From JAVBNH01 sp031551635 (GTDB lineage Bacteria > Bacillota > Clostridia > Oscillospirales > Acutalibacteraceae): a DNA stretch of 64,000 nucleotides. Both the position numbers and the translations under genes were made by a program. Location of the stretch: assembly GCA_031551635.1 (NCBI GenBank), contig JAVBNH010000002.1:269384-333383 (forward strand). The letters are read 5' to 3'. Of the stretch, positions 8,448-17,378 are shown piece by piece; within the stretch, counting starts at the first letter, position 1; the number at the start of each line of letters is the position of its first letter. The notes beneath the pieces were generated by a model that was not told the origin of the DNA, searched no databases, and was given only the letters and a program-made list of their open reading frames with translations.

Positions 8448-9920
8448 ATGTCTGAAGCATATAAATACAGCCGTTATTCCTGCCTCTCGCAGGAGACGAA
8501 ATGGGCGACAGCGGACGAAATCAAGCGGGCAGGGCTGAGCATTGATTTGAACGCGGAAAAATACCCCGGCGCGGGTCTGCCGCTCTATTGCGACGCAAAA
8601 ACCGCGGTCGTTGACAACAGCGACAGTCATACGATTATTTTCGGCGCGACAGGCTCGAAAAAGACGAGACTTTTTTGCATGCCGATGCTGAATTTTTTCG
8701 CCGGTGCAGGAGAGAGCTTTGTTGTCAGTGACCCAAAGGGTGAACTGTACGCAAGAACTTCGGGGCTTGCTGAAAAAAACGGCTATAAAATAGTGGTTCT
8801 GAATTTTCGCGACATCGGCAGGGGAGACATGTGGAATCCCCTCGCGCTGCCGTATTCGCTTTATCAATCGGGTAATCAGGAGGCGGCTATATCTCTTTTA
8901 AACGATTTTGTCACGGCTATTGCGGCGCCTTCTTTCGAGAAGAGCAATGACACCTTCTGGCCTGAAATGGCAAGCTCCCTTGCGCTCGCGAACCTTTATC
9001 TGCTTATGGATGCGGCGGCGGAAAATGAATGCCACATAAGCAGCTTTTCCTCGCTTTGCTCCGGCGAAAGCATGACAAAGCTTGAGCAGCTGACTAAACT
9101 AATTGACAAAAATTCTATCGCGGGGTTGAACTATAGCGGCGTTTTCGTCTCAGCTGAAAACACAAAACGCAGTATTTTTGTCTCACTTTATGCAATGGTC
9201 AGGCTTTTTAATACACAAAAAAACCTCACGGCTATGCTCTCGGGTAATACCTTCGACATACGCCGCTTCGGGAGGGAAAAAACAGCCGTTTATATAATTG
9301 TTCCCGATGAGAAATCAACCTATCATTTTCTCGTCACGACTTTTATCAAGCAGGTTTACGAAATACTTATCAGTGAGGCTCAGAAGGAGGAGAATTTCAA
9401 GCTGCCTGTGAGGGTGAATTTTGTGCTGGACGAATTTTGCAATATCCCTCAGATTCCCGATATGCCCTCGATGATTTCAGCCGCGAGAAGCCGGAATATG
9501 CGTTATTTTCTTGTTGTTCAAAGCCTGCATCAGCTTCGAGCTAAATACGGCGAGGAATCAGACACTATTAAAGGAAATTGTGATAACTGGGTTTTCCTGA
9601 CCTCGAGGGAGCTCTCGCTGCTAAATGAAATAAGCGAGCTTTGCGGCACCTTGCGCACTGCGAATAATATAGAGAAAAGGCTGATATCTGTCTCGCAGCT
9701 GCAAAGATTCAATAAAGAAAAGGGTGAGGCGCTGATTATGCACGGCAGGCAGTACCCGATTGTGAGCGCTATGCCGGACATTGATGAGTATATGATGTTC
9801 AGAGGTATTCCTGCTGCACAGATAAATACTTTTGACATACCTGAACCTAAGACCTTTTCATTGTTTGACCTGCTGCTTGGGATTGCGTCAAATGACAAGC
9901 CAATTCCGTTCGGCGGATAA
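8448..9920 (+). CDS. VirD4/TraG-like ATPase without membrane segment
   Basis: 490 residues. The coupling-protein core is clear: FGATGSKKTR (66-74), SDPKGELY (about 92-99), a Walker B in NFVLDEFCNIP, then SAARSRNMRYFLVVQSLHQL and a C-terminal LTSRELSLLNEISELCGT block. In conjugative systems VirD4/TraG feeds DNA to the secretion channel. Two things are odd: the usual N-terminal membrane helices are missing, and the Walker A has Lys71 where GSGKT has Gly. No relaxase, VirB4 or channel gene lies nearby, so this is not a conjugative module as seen here. It forms a pair with the P-loop protein upstream. Confidence 0.8.
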   Translation: MSEAYKYSRYSCLSQETKWATADEIKRAGLSIDLNAEKYPGAGLPLYCDAKTAVVDNSDSHTIIFGATGSKKTRLFCMPMLNFFAGAGESFVVSDPKGELYARTSGLAEKNGYKIVVLNFRDIGRGDMWNPLALPYSLYQSGNQEAAISLLNDFVTAIAAPSFEKSNDTFWPEMASSLALANLYLLMDAAAENECHISSFSSLCSGESMTKLEQLTKLIDKNSIAGLNYSGVFVSAENTKRSIFVSLYAMVRLFNTQKNLTAMLSGNTFDIRRFGREKTAVYIIVPDEKSTYHFLVTTFIKQVYEILISEAQKEENFKLPVRVNFVLDEFCNIPQIPDMPSMISAARSRNMRYFLVVQSLHQLRAKYGEESDTIKGNCDNWVFLTSRELSLLNEISELCGTLRTANNIEKRLISVSQLQRFNKEKGEALIMHGRQYPIVSAMPDIDEYMMFRGIPAAQINTFDIPEPKTFSLFDLLLGIASNDKPIPFGG

Positions 9921-9928
9921 AAAAACTC

Positions 9929-9986
9929 TTGACAAAACAAAACTAATCGTATACAATGATAACAACGATTGAACAACCATTCAATT
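9929..9986 (+). promoter_or_regulatory. Promoter and ArsR-type operator
   Basis: TTGACA (9929-9934), 17 bp, TACAAT (9952-9957) is a near-consensus promoter. Directly behind it ATTGAA-caacca-TTCAAT (9968-9985) is an inverted repeat of the kind bound by SmtB/CadC repressors, placed to block initiation. Confidence 0.7.
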
Positions 9987-10003
9987 GAATAGAGGTGAAA
10001 AAA

Positions 10004-10363
10004 ATGCCTGAGGACAGACAGCTTGTCTGCGACTGTGACGTTATTCATAGCGAGGTTGTTGAAAAGGTTCGCGAAATGACGCCTGCGAATGAGGATTTTT
10101 ATTTTCTCGCGAATTTTTTTAAAATGTTTTCGGATTCGACAAGGGTCAGGGTGCTCTGGGCGCTTAATTGCAGCGAGATGTGCGTCTGCGACCTTGCGGT
10201 GCTCTTGAATATGACTAAGTCCGCGATTTCTCATCAGCTGAAGTCACTGCGGCTCGCGAAGTTGGTGAAGTATAATAAAATCGGTAAGGTGGTTTATTAT
10301 TCGCTGGCTGACGACCATATCAAGGATATTTTTGAAAAAGGCTTCGAGCATATCAATGAGTAA
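10004..10363 (+). CDS. ArsR/SmtB-family metal-sensing repressor (CadC-like)
   Basis: 119 residues from ATG 10004; AGAGGTG at 9991-9997 is the RBS, so the GTG at 9995 is not the start. The winged-helix fold shows LANFFKMFSDSTRVRVLWAL and the recognition region KSAISHQLKSLRLAKLV. Metal ligands of the CadC type are present: Cys9 and Cys11 in the N-terminal extension and Cys60-x-Cys62 in EMCVCDL (alpha-3N site). D/H residues in the last helix (D104, H105, H116) could form an alpha-5 site. Such proteins leave the operator when Cd, Pb or Zn binds. The P-type ATPase downstream is the expected target. Confidence 0.92.
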   Translation: MPEDRQLVCDCDVIHSEVVEKVREMTPANEDFYFLANFFKMFSDSTRVRVLWALNCSEMCVCDLAVLLNMTKSAISHQLKSLRLAKLVKYNKIGKVVYYSLADDHIKDIFEKGFEHINE

Positions 10364-10476
10364 TTGTATCGTTCGGCTGTGGCAGGCATAAATTGATATA
10401 TTGGTATATGCGTTTCGTCTTTTTTACTTTAACAGTTGAATATGTGAGCAACTATTGTATTGTGGGAGGTTTTAAT

Positions 10477-12600
10477 TTGAATAGGGAATTTATTTTAGAG
10501 GGTCTTGATTGTCCGAACTGTGCGGCGAAAATTGAAAAAGCAGTAGGTGCGATTGATTTTGTATCGTCAGCTTCATATAATTTTGTGAAATCCACGCTGA
10601 AGCTTGAGTTTGAAGAAGCTCACGAGCCGCATTTATTTGCGCGGCTTGATGAAATCGTCCATAAGCTTGAGCCGCATGTGTCGGTTATTGAAAAGGTTGA
10701 ATCCATAACTAATGAAAATAGTAACAATAGACACAAAAAGAAAAATGTAAACGGCAAGCGTGAAATATGCATGCTTATAATTGGAGCCGCCGCTCTTGCT
10801 TGCGCCCTTGCGCTCAATCGCTTTCAAGGGCTTAATGAGTATCTCAAGCTTGCCGCGTTTATTATCACTTATCTTATTCTCGGTGCTCAGGTGCTTATTC
10901 GGGCGGCTCGTAATATTCTTCACGGCGATATATTTGACGAGAATTTTTTGATGTGCATCGCGACTTTGGGTGCATTTGCGACCGGAAATTACTCGGAAGC
11001 CTGTGCTGTCATGCTCTTTTATCAGATTGGCGAGTTTTTTCAGGAGCTCGCGGTACGCCGTTCCAAAAAATCCATTGCCGATTTGATGGATATCCGCCCG
11101 GATTTCGCGAATCTTGAGCATGAGGGTGAAATTAAAAAGGTAAGTCCCGAAACCGTAAAAGTCGGTGATATTATCCTCGTCAGACCCGGAGAAAAAATAC
11201 CTCTTGACGGACTTATTATTGAAGGCGAAACAATGCTAGATACTAAGGCACTGACCGGCGAATCCGTACCGCGTGAAGCCATACCGGGCGACAGTGTTCT
11301 CTCGGGCTGTATTAATCAAAACGGATTACTGCGCATTAAGGTGAGCAAAACCTTTGGCGAGTCAACTGTCGCGAAAATCATTGACATGGTTGAGAACGCG
11401 AGCAGCAAAAAAGCCGCGACTGAGAGCTTTATCACGAAATTCTCGAAAATTTATACTCCTGTTGTCGTCGCTCTTGCATCAATGCTTGCGATAATTCCGC
11501 CTTTGCTATTCGGCGGCGGATGGTCTCAGTGGATAAACAGAGGTCTCATTTTTCTGGTAATTTCCTGCCCCTGCGCACTGGTTGTTTCGATTCCGCTCGG
11601 CTTTTTCGGCGGTATCGGCGGCGCGTCGAGAAAAGGCGTGCTCATTAAAGGCGGAAACTATCTTGAGGCATTGAACCATCTGGAAGTAGTGGTTTTCGAT
11701 AAGACAGGAACCTTGACGAAGGGCGTTTTTGAGGTGAACAAAATAATTCCAGCGAATGGTTACAGCGAAGAAGAACTTCTGAAGCTCGCGGCGCAAGCAG
11801 AAGCATTTTCGAACCACCCGATTGCGCTTTCGATTCTGAAAGCATACAAAAATGAGCCGGAGAGGGATAAAATAACGGATTTTAAAGAAATATCCGGACA
11901 GGGAACCGAAGCCGCCTATGACGGAAAAAGACTGATTGTTGGCAACGCTTTACTGATGAAAGCCAGAAATATTCAATTTACTCAATCCGGTGAAGTCGGG
12001 ACGAGGGTATATGCGGCAATAGACGGCGTATATGCTGGCTGCATAATTATATCAGACATGCTTAAGCCGGATAGCCGGGAAGCAATAGCCGCTCTGAAGG
12101 CAAAGGACATAAAAAAGACAGTCATGCTGACTGGTGACAACAGGGAAATCGCCGAGGCAATCGCGGCAGAGGTCGGGGTTGACGAGGTGTATAGTGAGCT
12201 CTTGCCTGACGGTAAAGTCGAAATGCTGGAAATGCTCTATTCTCAAAAATCATCGAAGGGCAAGCTTGCCTTCATCGGTGACGGTATAAACGACGCACCT
12301 GTTCTTGCACGCTCGGATATCGGCATTGCAATGGGTGCGCTGGGCTCAGACGCGGCTATTGAAGCAGCGGACATAGTGCTCATGACAGACGAGCCCTCAA
12401 AGCTGATTAAAGCTCTGGAGGTCGCAGCTTTCACAAAACGTGTCGTCTGGCAAAATATAATTTTTGCGCTAGGAATAAAATGCTTTTTCCTGATTCTCGG
12501 GGCCTTCGGAATCGCAAATATGTGGGAAGCCGTTTTTGCCGATGTGGGCGTAGCATTGCTGGCAATCTTAAACGCCATGAGAGTTATTCGGAAGAAATAG
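10477..12600 (+). CDS. cadA: Heavy-metal P1B-type ATPase (Cd/Zn/Pb exporter)
   Basis: 707 residues from TTG 10477, chosen because GGGAGG at 10464-10469 sits 7 bp upstream and the protein then begins directly with the metal-binding domain; an earlier in-frame ATG at 10393 lacks an RBS. Domains in order: HMA with GLDCPNCAAKIE (Cys12, Cys15), membrane helices, actuator (ALTGESVP), the Cys364-Pro-Cys366 transport motif in SCPCALVVSIPL, phosphorylation motif DKTGTLT (Asp408), SNHPIA near 450, hinge GDGINDAP, and final helices. The single HMA with CPC and SNHP fits the Zn/Cd/Pb class. It exports metal at the cost of ATP and is probably controlled by the CadC-like repressor just upstream. Confidence 0.93.
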   Translation: MNREFILEGLDCPNCAAKIEKAVGAIDFVSSASYNFVKSTLKLEFEEAHEPHLFARLDEIVHKLEPHVSVIEKVESITNENSNNRHKKKNVNGKREICMLIIGAAALACALALNRFQGLNEYLKLAAFIITYLILGAQVLIRAARNILHGDIFDENFLMCIATLGAFATGNYSEACAVMLFYQIGEFFQELAVRRSKKSIADLMDIRPDFANLEHEGEIKKVSPETVKVGDIILVRPGEKIPLDGLIIEGETMLDTKALTGESVPREAIPGDSVLSGCINQNGLLRIKVSKTFGESTVAKIIDMVENASSKKAATESFITKFSKIYTPVVVALASMLAIIPPLLFGGGWSQWINRGLIFLVISCPCALVVSIPLGFFGGIGGASRKGVLIKGGNYLEALNHLEVVVFDKTGTLTKGVFEVNKIIPANGYSEEELLKLAAQAEAFSNHPIALSILKAYKNEPERDKITDFKEISGQGTEAAYDGKRLIVGNALLMKARNIQFTQSGEVGTRVYAAIDGVYAGCIIISDMLKPDSREAIAALKAKDIKKTVMLTGDNREIAEAIAAEVGVDEVYSELLPDGKVEMLEMLYSQKSSKGKLAFIGDGINDAPVLARSDIGIAMGALGSDAAIEAADIVLMTDEPSKLIKALEVAAFTKRVVWQNIIFALGIKCFFLILGAFGIANMWEAVFADVGVALLAILNAMRVIRKK

Positions 12601-12662
12601 TCTTGATTACTGTTGTTGAATTGATTATAATAACAATATGATATTTGAAAGGGGATAGCTTA

Positions 12663-14051
12663 ATGGTGTATTTGTCAGATGAAAGAAATCGAATTGAATA
12701 CAAAGAAATTTTGACTGATAATATAGAACGAGAGGTCGTTGCCTTTCTTAATTATGCAGAGGGTGGAGAAATTTATATCGGTATAGATGACCGTAAAAAT
12801 ATCGTGGGCGTTGAAAATATTGACCTAATCCAGCGACAAATTGCTGATAAAATAAAAAACAATATACTCCCATCCACAATGGGTCTTTTTGATGTCGTTG
12901 TTGAAAAAATAAACGGTGTTCAGGTTATCAGAGTTATTGTTCCAAGCGGGATGGAAAAACCTTATTATTTAAAGAATAAAGGTATGTCCCCGGCAGGTTG
13001 CTTTATTCGTGTAGGCAGTTCCGTTCAACCAATGACGACAGCTCAGATTGACTTGTTGTATGCGAAACGAATTCCTGTAAAACTTGGCAATATGCCTTCA
13101 CCAAGACAAAGGTTGACTTTTCAACAGCTTGAAATATATTATGCGGAAAAAAAGATGAAATTGAACGACGAGTTTCTTTCATCCCTTGATTTGATTGATG
13201 AAAACGGATGTTATAATTATGCGGCATATCTTTTGGCAGATGAAAACGGTGTTTCTGTTAAGGTGGCAAAATATGCCGGAACAACGAAGGTTGATTTGAT
13301 TGAAAACGAAGAATACGGGTATCGCTGTTTGATTACTGCAACAAACCGAGTGCTTGATAAATTACGTGTTGAGAACAAAACATTTGCTAAAATAACAACG
13401 AAAACTAGGCTTGAGAGACAAATGATTGATGAAACTGCACTCAGAGAAGCATTTATCAACGCTGTTGTTCACAATGATTATAGCCGCGAAACCCCACCGG
13501 TTGTTGAGATATTTTCGGATCGTCTCACGATTACCTCATATGGTGGTCTGCCTCAGGGACTAAGCCGTGAAAATTTTTTTCGCTGTCGCTCTATGCCGCG
13601 AAACAGGGAATTGATGCGTGTTTTTAAAGATGTCGGACTTGTGGAGCATCTCGGCTCCGGAATGGGCCGTATCTTGCAGATTTATGACAGATCAGTTTTT
13701 AATTTTGAGGATGATTTCTTAATTGTTACTTTTCCTTTTACTGAAGGTTTTGCTTTGCCAGATGACGCAATTGATGACGACGATGGCACCATAAATTACG
13801 AAAGTGACACTATAAATGATGAAGGTGACACTATAAATGATGAAAGTGACACTATAAAATCTAAGGCGACAAGTCAAAACGTTTTAATGGCAATAGAGAA
13901 TGATTCGGAAATAACTATCGAAGAGCTGATGAAAATGTTTTCAAAAAGCCGCCGCACAATTACAAGAGAAATTAAAAAACTGAAAGATGACGGTGTTATT
14001 ACTCGAATTGGATCCAATAAAACAGGATATTGGGAAATTTCAAAATTATAA
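12663..14051 (+). CDS. AlbA_2/Schlafen-like putative transcriptional regulator with HATPase_c_4
   Basis: 462 residues from ATG 12663; AAAGGGG at 12648-12654 fits this start and not the upstream TTG. N-terminal AlbA_2 domain: RIEYKEILTDNIEREVVAFLNYAEGG split around IYIGIDD. Middle: HATPase_c_4 with LREAFINAVVHNDY, RLTITSYGGLP and VEHLGSGMGRI. Then an acidic spacer with the 7-residue repeat SDTINDE/GDTINDE, encoded by 21-bp direct repeats near 13800-13860. The C-terminus is a winged helix (TIEELMKMFSKSRRTITREI). These proteins were annotated as 'RecG-related regulators'; targets are unknown. Confidence 0.85.
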   Translation: MVYLSDERNRIEYKEILTDNIEREVVAFLNYAEGGEIYIGIDDRKNIVGVENIDLIQRQIADKIKNNILPSTMGLFDVVVEKINGVQVIRVIVPSGMEKPYYLKNKGMSPAGCFIRVGSSVQPMTTAQIDLLYAKRIPVKLGNMPSPRQRLTFQQLEIYYAEKKMKLNDEFLSSLDLIDENGCYNYAAYLLADENGVSVKVAKYAGTTKVDLIENEEYGYRCLITATNRVLDKLRVENKTFAKITTKTRLERQMIDETALREAFINAVVHNDYSRETPPVVEIFSDRLTITSYGGLPQGLSRENFFRCRSMPRNRELMRVFKDVGLVEHLGSGMGRILQIYDRSVFNFEDDFLIVTFPFTEGFALPDDAIDDDDGTINYESDTINDEGDTINDESDTIKSKATSQNVLMAIENDSEITIEELMKMFSKSRRTITREIKKLKDDGVITRIGSNKTGYWEISKL

Positions 14052-14105
14052 GTTCAATATCACAGTAAAGCAAACGGCTAAATGATTCCTTTTCGCACAT
14101 TACAC

Positions 14106-14136
14106 AGCTCCCCCCTCTTATTCAGAGGGGGGAGCT
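14106..14136. terminator. Perfect 13-bp hairpin between convergent genes
   Basis: AGCTCCCCCCTCT (14106-14118) and AGAGGGGGGAGCT (14124-14136) with loop TATTC. No T run follows directly on either strand, so it may be a dispersed palindromic element as much as a terminator. Confidence 0.7.
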
Positions 14137-14152
14137 TCTGATTTAGTGATTT

Positions 14153-15115
14153 TTAATCTATAGCTATATCGTACTCAAAGCCTTCGACCCATTCGCCGTT
14201 CGCGAAATCTCGTGCCCTCAGCACAACCGAATCGGGGTAGACCTCAACGACCATACCGTTCCCGGGCGCGGCGCTCTTACCGAAGGAGGGGAGGGAGAAG
14301 AGGTGGATGCCTTCGGCTGTCTCCTGATAGGTAAGTCCTTCCTGCCAGTCAAAATGTCTGTGACCGGAGAGATAGAAAAGATTTTCATAGCGGCTGATAA
14401 TTGAGTACAGTTCAGCGCTCTGTTCTCCAACACAGTCATCAATGTGATAGGAGTCATGCGTACCCTCTAGCGGCTGATGATTGAAAATGAAGATGGGGTG
14501 GTCGTTTGCCTTAGCGTCGTCAAGCACACCTTCAAGCCATGAAAGCTGTTCAGGCGAGAGGTATTCGTGATGAGCCACAATCTCCTCAGTGCCGAGAACA
14601 ATAAAAGTGCAGCCGTCAATAACTTTTGAATAATATGCCTTCTCCAGCTTCTCGCCGGTATAGTTGTTGTAATAGGTTGTAAAATTCTTAATGACACCGC
14701 TGTAAACTGCGTCATGATTCCACCCGAAGGTCTCGTGGTTGCCCATTGCCATCATAAAATTCGGTGTGCGGTTGAATGCTCTGAGGTAACCGTTGAGCGC
14801 CATATACTCAAATAATTGACCGTTTTCGGTGTTGTCGCCAAGCAAAACAAGTGTTGAAACAAGGTTTTTGCTCGTTTTCAAGTCAATCAGACCCTTACGC
14901 AGAACCTCAAAACGGATTACGCCTTCATCAGCCGGATTAATTTCAAGGTGGGTATCCGCAAAAACAGCGAATTCGGTTTTAATGTTTGCTTCGTCCCTTG
15001 GCGAAAAATTGTCGGACGGCGAAAGTCCGATGCCTGTGAAAATCATTAATGCCGAGGTGAAAAAAGCAAAAAGCTCAGTAAAAACAGCCTTAACAGAAAC
15101 TTCAAAAGGAAACAT
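14153..15115 (-). CDS. Exported calcineurin-like metallophosphoesterase
   Basis: 320 residues. An N-terminal hydrophobic stretch (VFTELFAFFTSALMIFTGIG) is a signal or anchor. The dinuclear-metal motifs follow in order: FADTHLE (D-x-H), LGDNTE (GDxx), GNHETF (GNHE), FNHQP and SGHRHFDW (GHxH). The GNHE/GHxH pattern is that of calcineurin-type phosphatases or nucleotidases. Substrate unknown; the cell-surface position would suit nucleotides, phospholipid head groups or teichoic-acid-type phosphates. It lies convergent to the AlbA_2 gene and alone in its unit. Confidence 0.87.
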   Translation of the reverse strand: MFPFEVSVKAVFTELFAFFTSALMIFTGIGLSPSDNFSPRDEANIKTEFAVFADTHLEINPADEGVIRFEVLRKGLIDLKTSKNLVSTLVLLGDNTENGQLFEYMALNGYLRAFNRTPNFMMAMGNHETFGWNHDAVYSGVIKNFTTYYNNYTGEKLEKAYYSKVIDGCTFIVLGTEEIVAHHEYLSPEQLSWLEGVLDDAKANDHPIFIFNHQPLEGTHDSYHIDDCVGEQSAELYSIISRYENLFYLSGHRHFDWQEGLTYQETAEGIHLFSLPSFGKSAAPGNGMVVEVYPDSVVLRARDFANGEWVEGFEYDIAID

Positions 15116-15268
15116 AATTTACCTCCATAGCTTTTTCTTTAATAATATATGTTATTACATCTTTTGTCAAGTATAAGAAGAATGGAAGGTTAAGTATTTT
15201 AAAATCATTGATTTTACCTTTGGATTTTGTTATACTTTTATTACAATAAGCGGAAATGGGGCTCTTTC

Positions 15269-16045
15269 ATGAATTATTATATTGTCGATGCCTTTACAGA
15301 CGAAGTTTTTAAAGGAAATCAAGCGGGTGTTTGCCTGCTTGAGCATTGGCTTGATGACGCAGTTATGCAAAATATTGCAATGGAGAATAATCTTGCAGAG
15401 ACTGCTTTTCTTGTTGAATGTGAAAACGGATATGAACTGCGTTGGTTTACACCGGAGCTGGAGATTGATTTATGCGGTCATGCGACACTTGCAAGCGCGT
15501 TTGTGCTTATGAATATTATTAATAGGGAACAATGCAAAATAGATTTTTACACTAAAAGCGGGAAATTGACAGTTGTTAAAAAAGAAAATTTATTTGAAAT
15601 GGATTTCCCTTCGAGAAAACCTGTTCCCACAGATGTACTCCCAATTATGGAGGAAGCAATAAACTTGAAAGTTCTGGAAGCGCATAAAGCAAGGGACTTG
15701 CTGCTTATTGTGGAATCAGAGGAGCAGGTACAAGCTATGCAGCCGAATATGGAGATGCTGAAAAAAATTCCGGATTGCTTCGCTGTAATAGTCAGCGCTA
15801 GAGGTAAAACGGTGGATTTCGTCTCAAGATTCTTTGCGCCTAATGCGGGAATTCCGGAGGATCCGGTCACCGGTTCATCGCACTCGACATTGATACCCTT
15901 TTGGGCAGAAAGGCTCTGTAAGGACGAGATGACGGCTTTGCAGCTTTCAAAGCGCGGAGGAAAGCTTTTTTGTGTCAATTCCGGTGAACGGGTGAAAATA
16001 TCAGGTTATGCGGCGCTGTATCTCAAGGGTGAAATACTATATTAA
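15269..16045 (+). CDS. PhzF-family isomerase-like protein
   Basis: 258 residues from ATG 15269; MNYYIVDAFTDEVFKGNQAG is the classic PhzF start, so the longer ORF from 15227 is not used. The fold shows NNLAETAFLVE (the Glu corresponds to the catalytic Glu of PhzF), RWFTPELEIDLCGHATLAS and a mirrored second half with FAPNAGIPEDPVTGSSHS. PhzF in phenazine synthesis is an isomerase; most bacterial relatives are of unknown substrate. No phenazine genes are present, so only the family can be assigned. Confidence 0.9.
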   Translation: MNYYIVDAFTDEVFKGNQAGVCLLEHWLDDAVMQNIAMENNLAETAFLVECENGYELRWFTPELEIDLCGHATLASAFVLMNIINREQCKIDFYTKSGKLTVVKKENLFEMDFPSRKPVPTDVLPIMEEAINLKVLEAHKARDLLLIVESEEQVQAMQPNMEMLKKIPDCFAVIVSARGKTVDFVSRFFAPNAGIPEDPVTGSSHSTLIPFWAERLCKDEMTALQLSKRGGKLFCVNSGERVKISGYAALYLKGEILY

Positions 16046-16154
16046 CAAAAATTATAACAAAATAACATTGAATTTTACTGAGAATCGGCATATAATTTAT
16101 TCATAGCAATAGAAAATCAACACTGGATTATATTAATAAAAGGTATGTGATTTT

Positions 16155-17378
16155 ATGGAAAAAAAAGAGATTCTCGCCAAACTGGAAAAATATAATCAAA
16201 CGCATTTGCTTGATTTTGACGGCGAGTTGACTGATGAGGAACGTCAGGTTTTGTTTTCGCAAATAGCTGAGGCTGATTTTTCGATAATCGAAAAGCTTTC
16301 GCAAGAAGAAAAAACCGCGGAGGATAAAATTTCACCGATTGAGGTTCTCAAAAAGGAAGAAATTGAAGCGAATTTCGATTATTACAAAAAAATTGGTATT
16401 GACGCCTTGAAAAACAACAAGGTCGCCTTGATTCTGCTGGCAGGCGGGCAGGGCAGCCGCCTCGGTTTTGACAAGGCAAAGGGTATGCTTAATGTCGGAA
16501 TCGATAAACAGCTTTTTATTTTTGAAATTTTTATAAATAATCTGAAAAAGATTGCGGATGAAGCCGGAAACTGGATTTATATGTTTATTATGGTCAGTCC
16601 TCAGAACGGCGACGAGGTCAAGAGCTTTTTTGAGGAAAATAATTATTTCGGATACAATAAGGATTTTATTCTCTTTTTCAAGCAGAATACCATCGCTTCC
16701 CTGGATATTGACGGAAAAATATTAATGAGCAGTAAGCATTCCCTGACCCTCGCGCCTGACGGCAACGGCAATTTTTACGCGCCTTTCAAGGCGAACGGAT
16801 TCGCGGATATTCTTGAAAATCTGGGTGTGGAATGGATTAATATTTTTTCCGTTGACAATGTCTTGCAGAAGATTGCTGACCCGGCTTTTATCGGCGCTAC
16901 TATAGCCTCAAAGTGCAATTGCGGCGCTAAGGTTGTTAAAAAAGCGAATCCCTCGGAGCGTGTCGGCATGCTCTGCCTGAGAAACAACCGCCCCTCGGTT
17001 ATCGAGTATTTTGAGCTGCCGAAGGAGCTTGAGAACGCTTCTGACGCCTCGGGCGATTTGCTTTACGGCTTTGGGGTTATTCTCAATTACCTTCTCAGCA
17101 CTGAAATGCTCAGGAAAATAAGCACTGAACCTTTGCCTATACATATCGCGAAAAAAATCATTAAGCATATCGACAGAAACGGGAAATTAATTGAGCCTAG
17201 CGAGCCGAACGCGTATAAATTCGAATATTTGCTGACTGATATTGTTGATATAATGGGTACCTGTTTGCCCTTTGAGGTCGTCAGAGATACAGATTTTGCG
17301 CCGATAAAAAACAGAAGCGGCGTCGATTCGCTCGACACCGCAAGAGAGTTGTTAAAATTAAACGGATATGAGATTTAA
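16155..17378 (+). CDS. UDPGP-family UTP-sugar-1-phosphate uridylyltransferase (UAP1-like)
   Basis: 407 residues. The eukaryote-like UDPGP family motif VALILLAGGQGSRLGFDKAK lies at about 94-113, followed by LTLAPDGNGNFYAPFKANG, which binds the sugar phosphate/uridine, and IFSVDNVL near 235. The helical N-terminus (ILAKLEKYNQTHLL) is typical of UDP-N-acetylhexosamine pyrophosphorylases. It makes UDP-GlcNAc/GalNAc or UDP-glucose from UTP for envelope polymers. RBS AGGTATG is weak. Its TAA shares a 4-bp overlap with the stop of the convergent YidC-TagF gene (17375-17378). Confidence 0.87.
   Translation: MEKKEILAKLEKYNQTHLLDFDGELTDEERQVLFSQIAEADFSIIEKLSQEEKTAEDKISPIEVLKKEEIEANFDYYKKIGIDALKNNKVALILLAGGQGSRLGFDKAKGMLNVGIDKQLFIFEIFINNLKKIADEAGNWIYMFIMVSPQNGDEVKSFFEENNYFGYNKDFILFFKQNTIASLDIDGKILMSSKHSLTLAPDGNGNFYAPFKANGFADILENLGVEWINIFSVDNVLQKIADPAFIGATIASKCNCGAKVVKKANPSERVGMLCLRNNRPSVIEYFELPKELENASDASGDLLYGFGVILNYLLSTEMLRKISTEPLPIHIAKKIIKHIDRNGKLIEPSEPNAYKFEYLLTDIVDIMGTCLPFEVVRDTDFAPIKNRSGVDSLDTARELLKLNGYEI

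Noticed and set aside
7554..9920. Integrative conjugative element or prophage
   Set aside because: Only a VirD4-like and a P-loop protein are present; there is no integrase, relaxase, VirB4, replication gene or phage structural gene, and both flanks are chromosomal metabolism genes.
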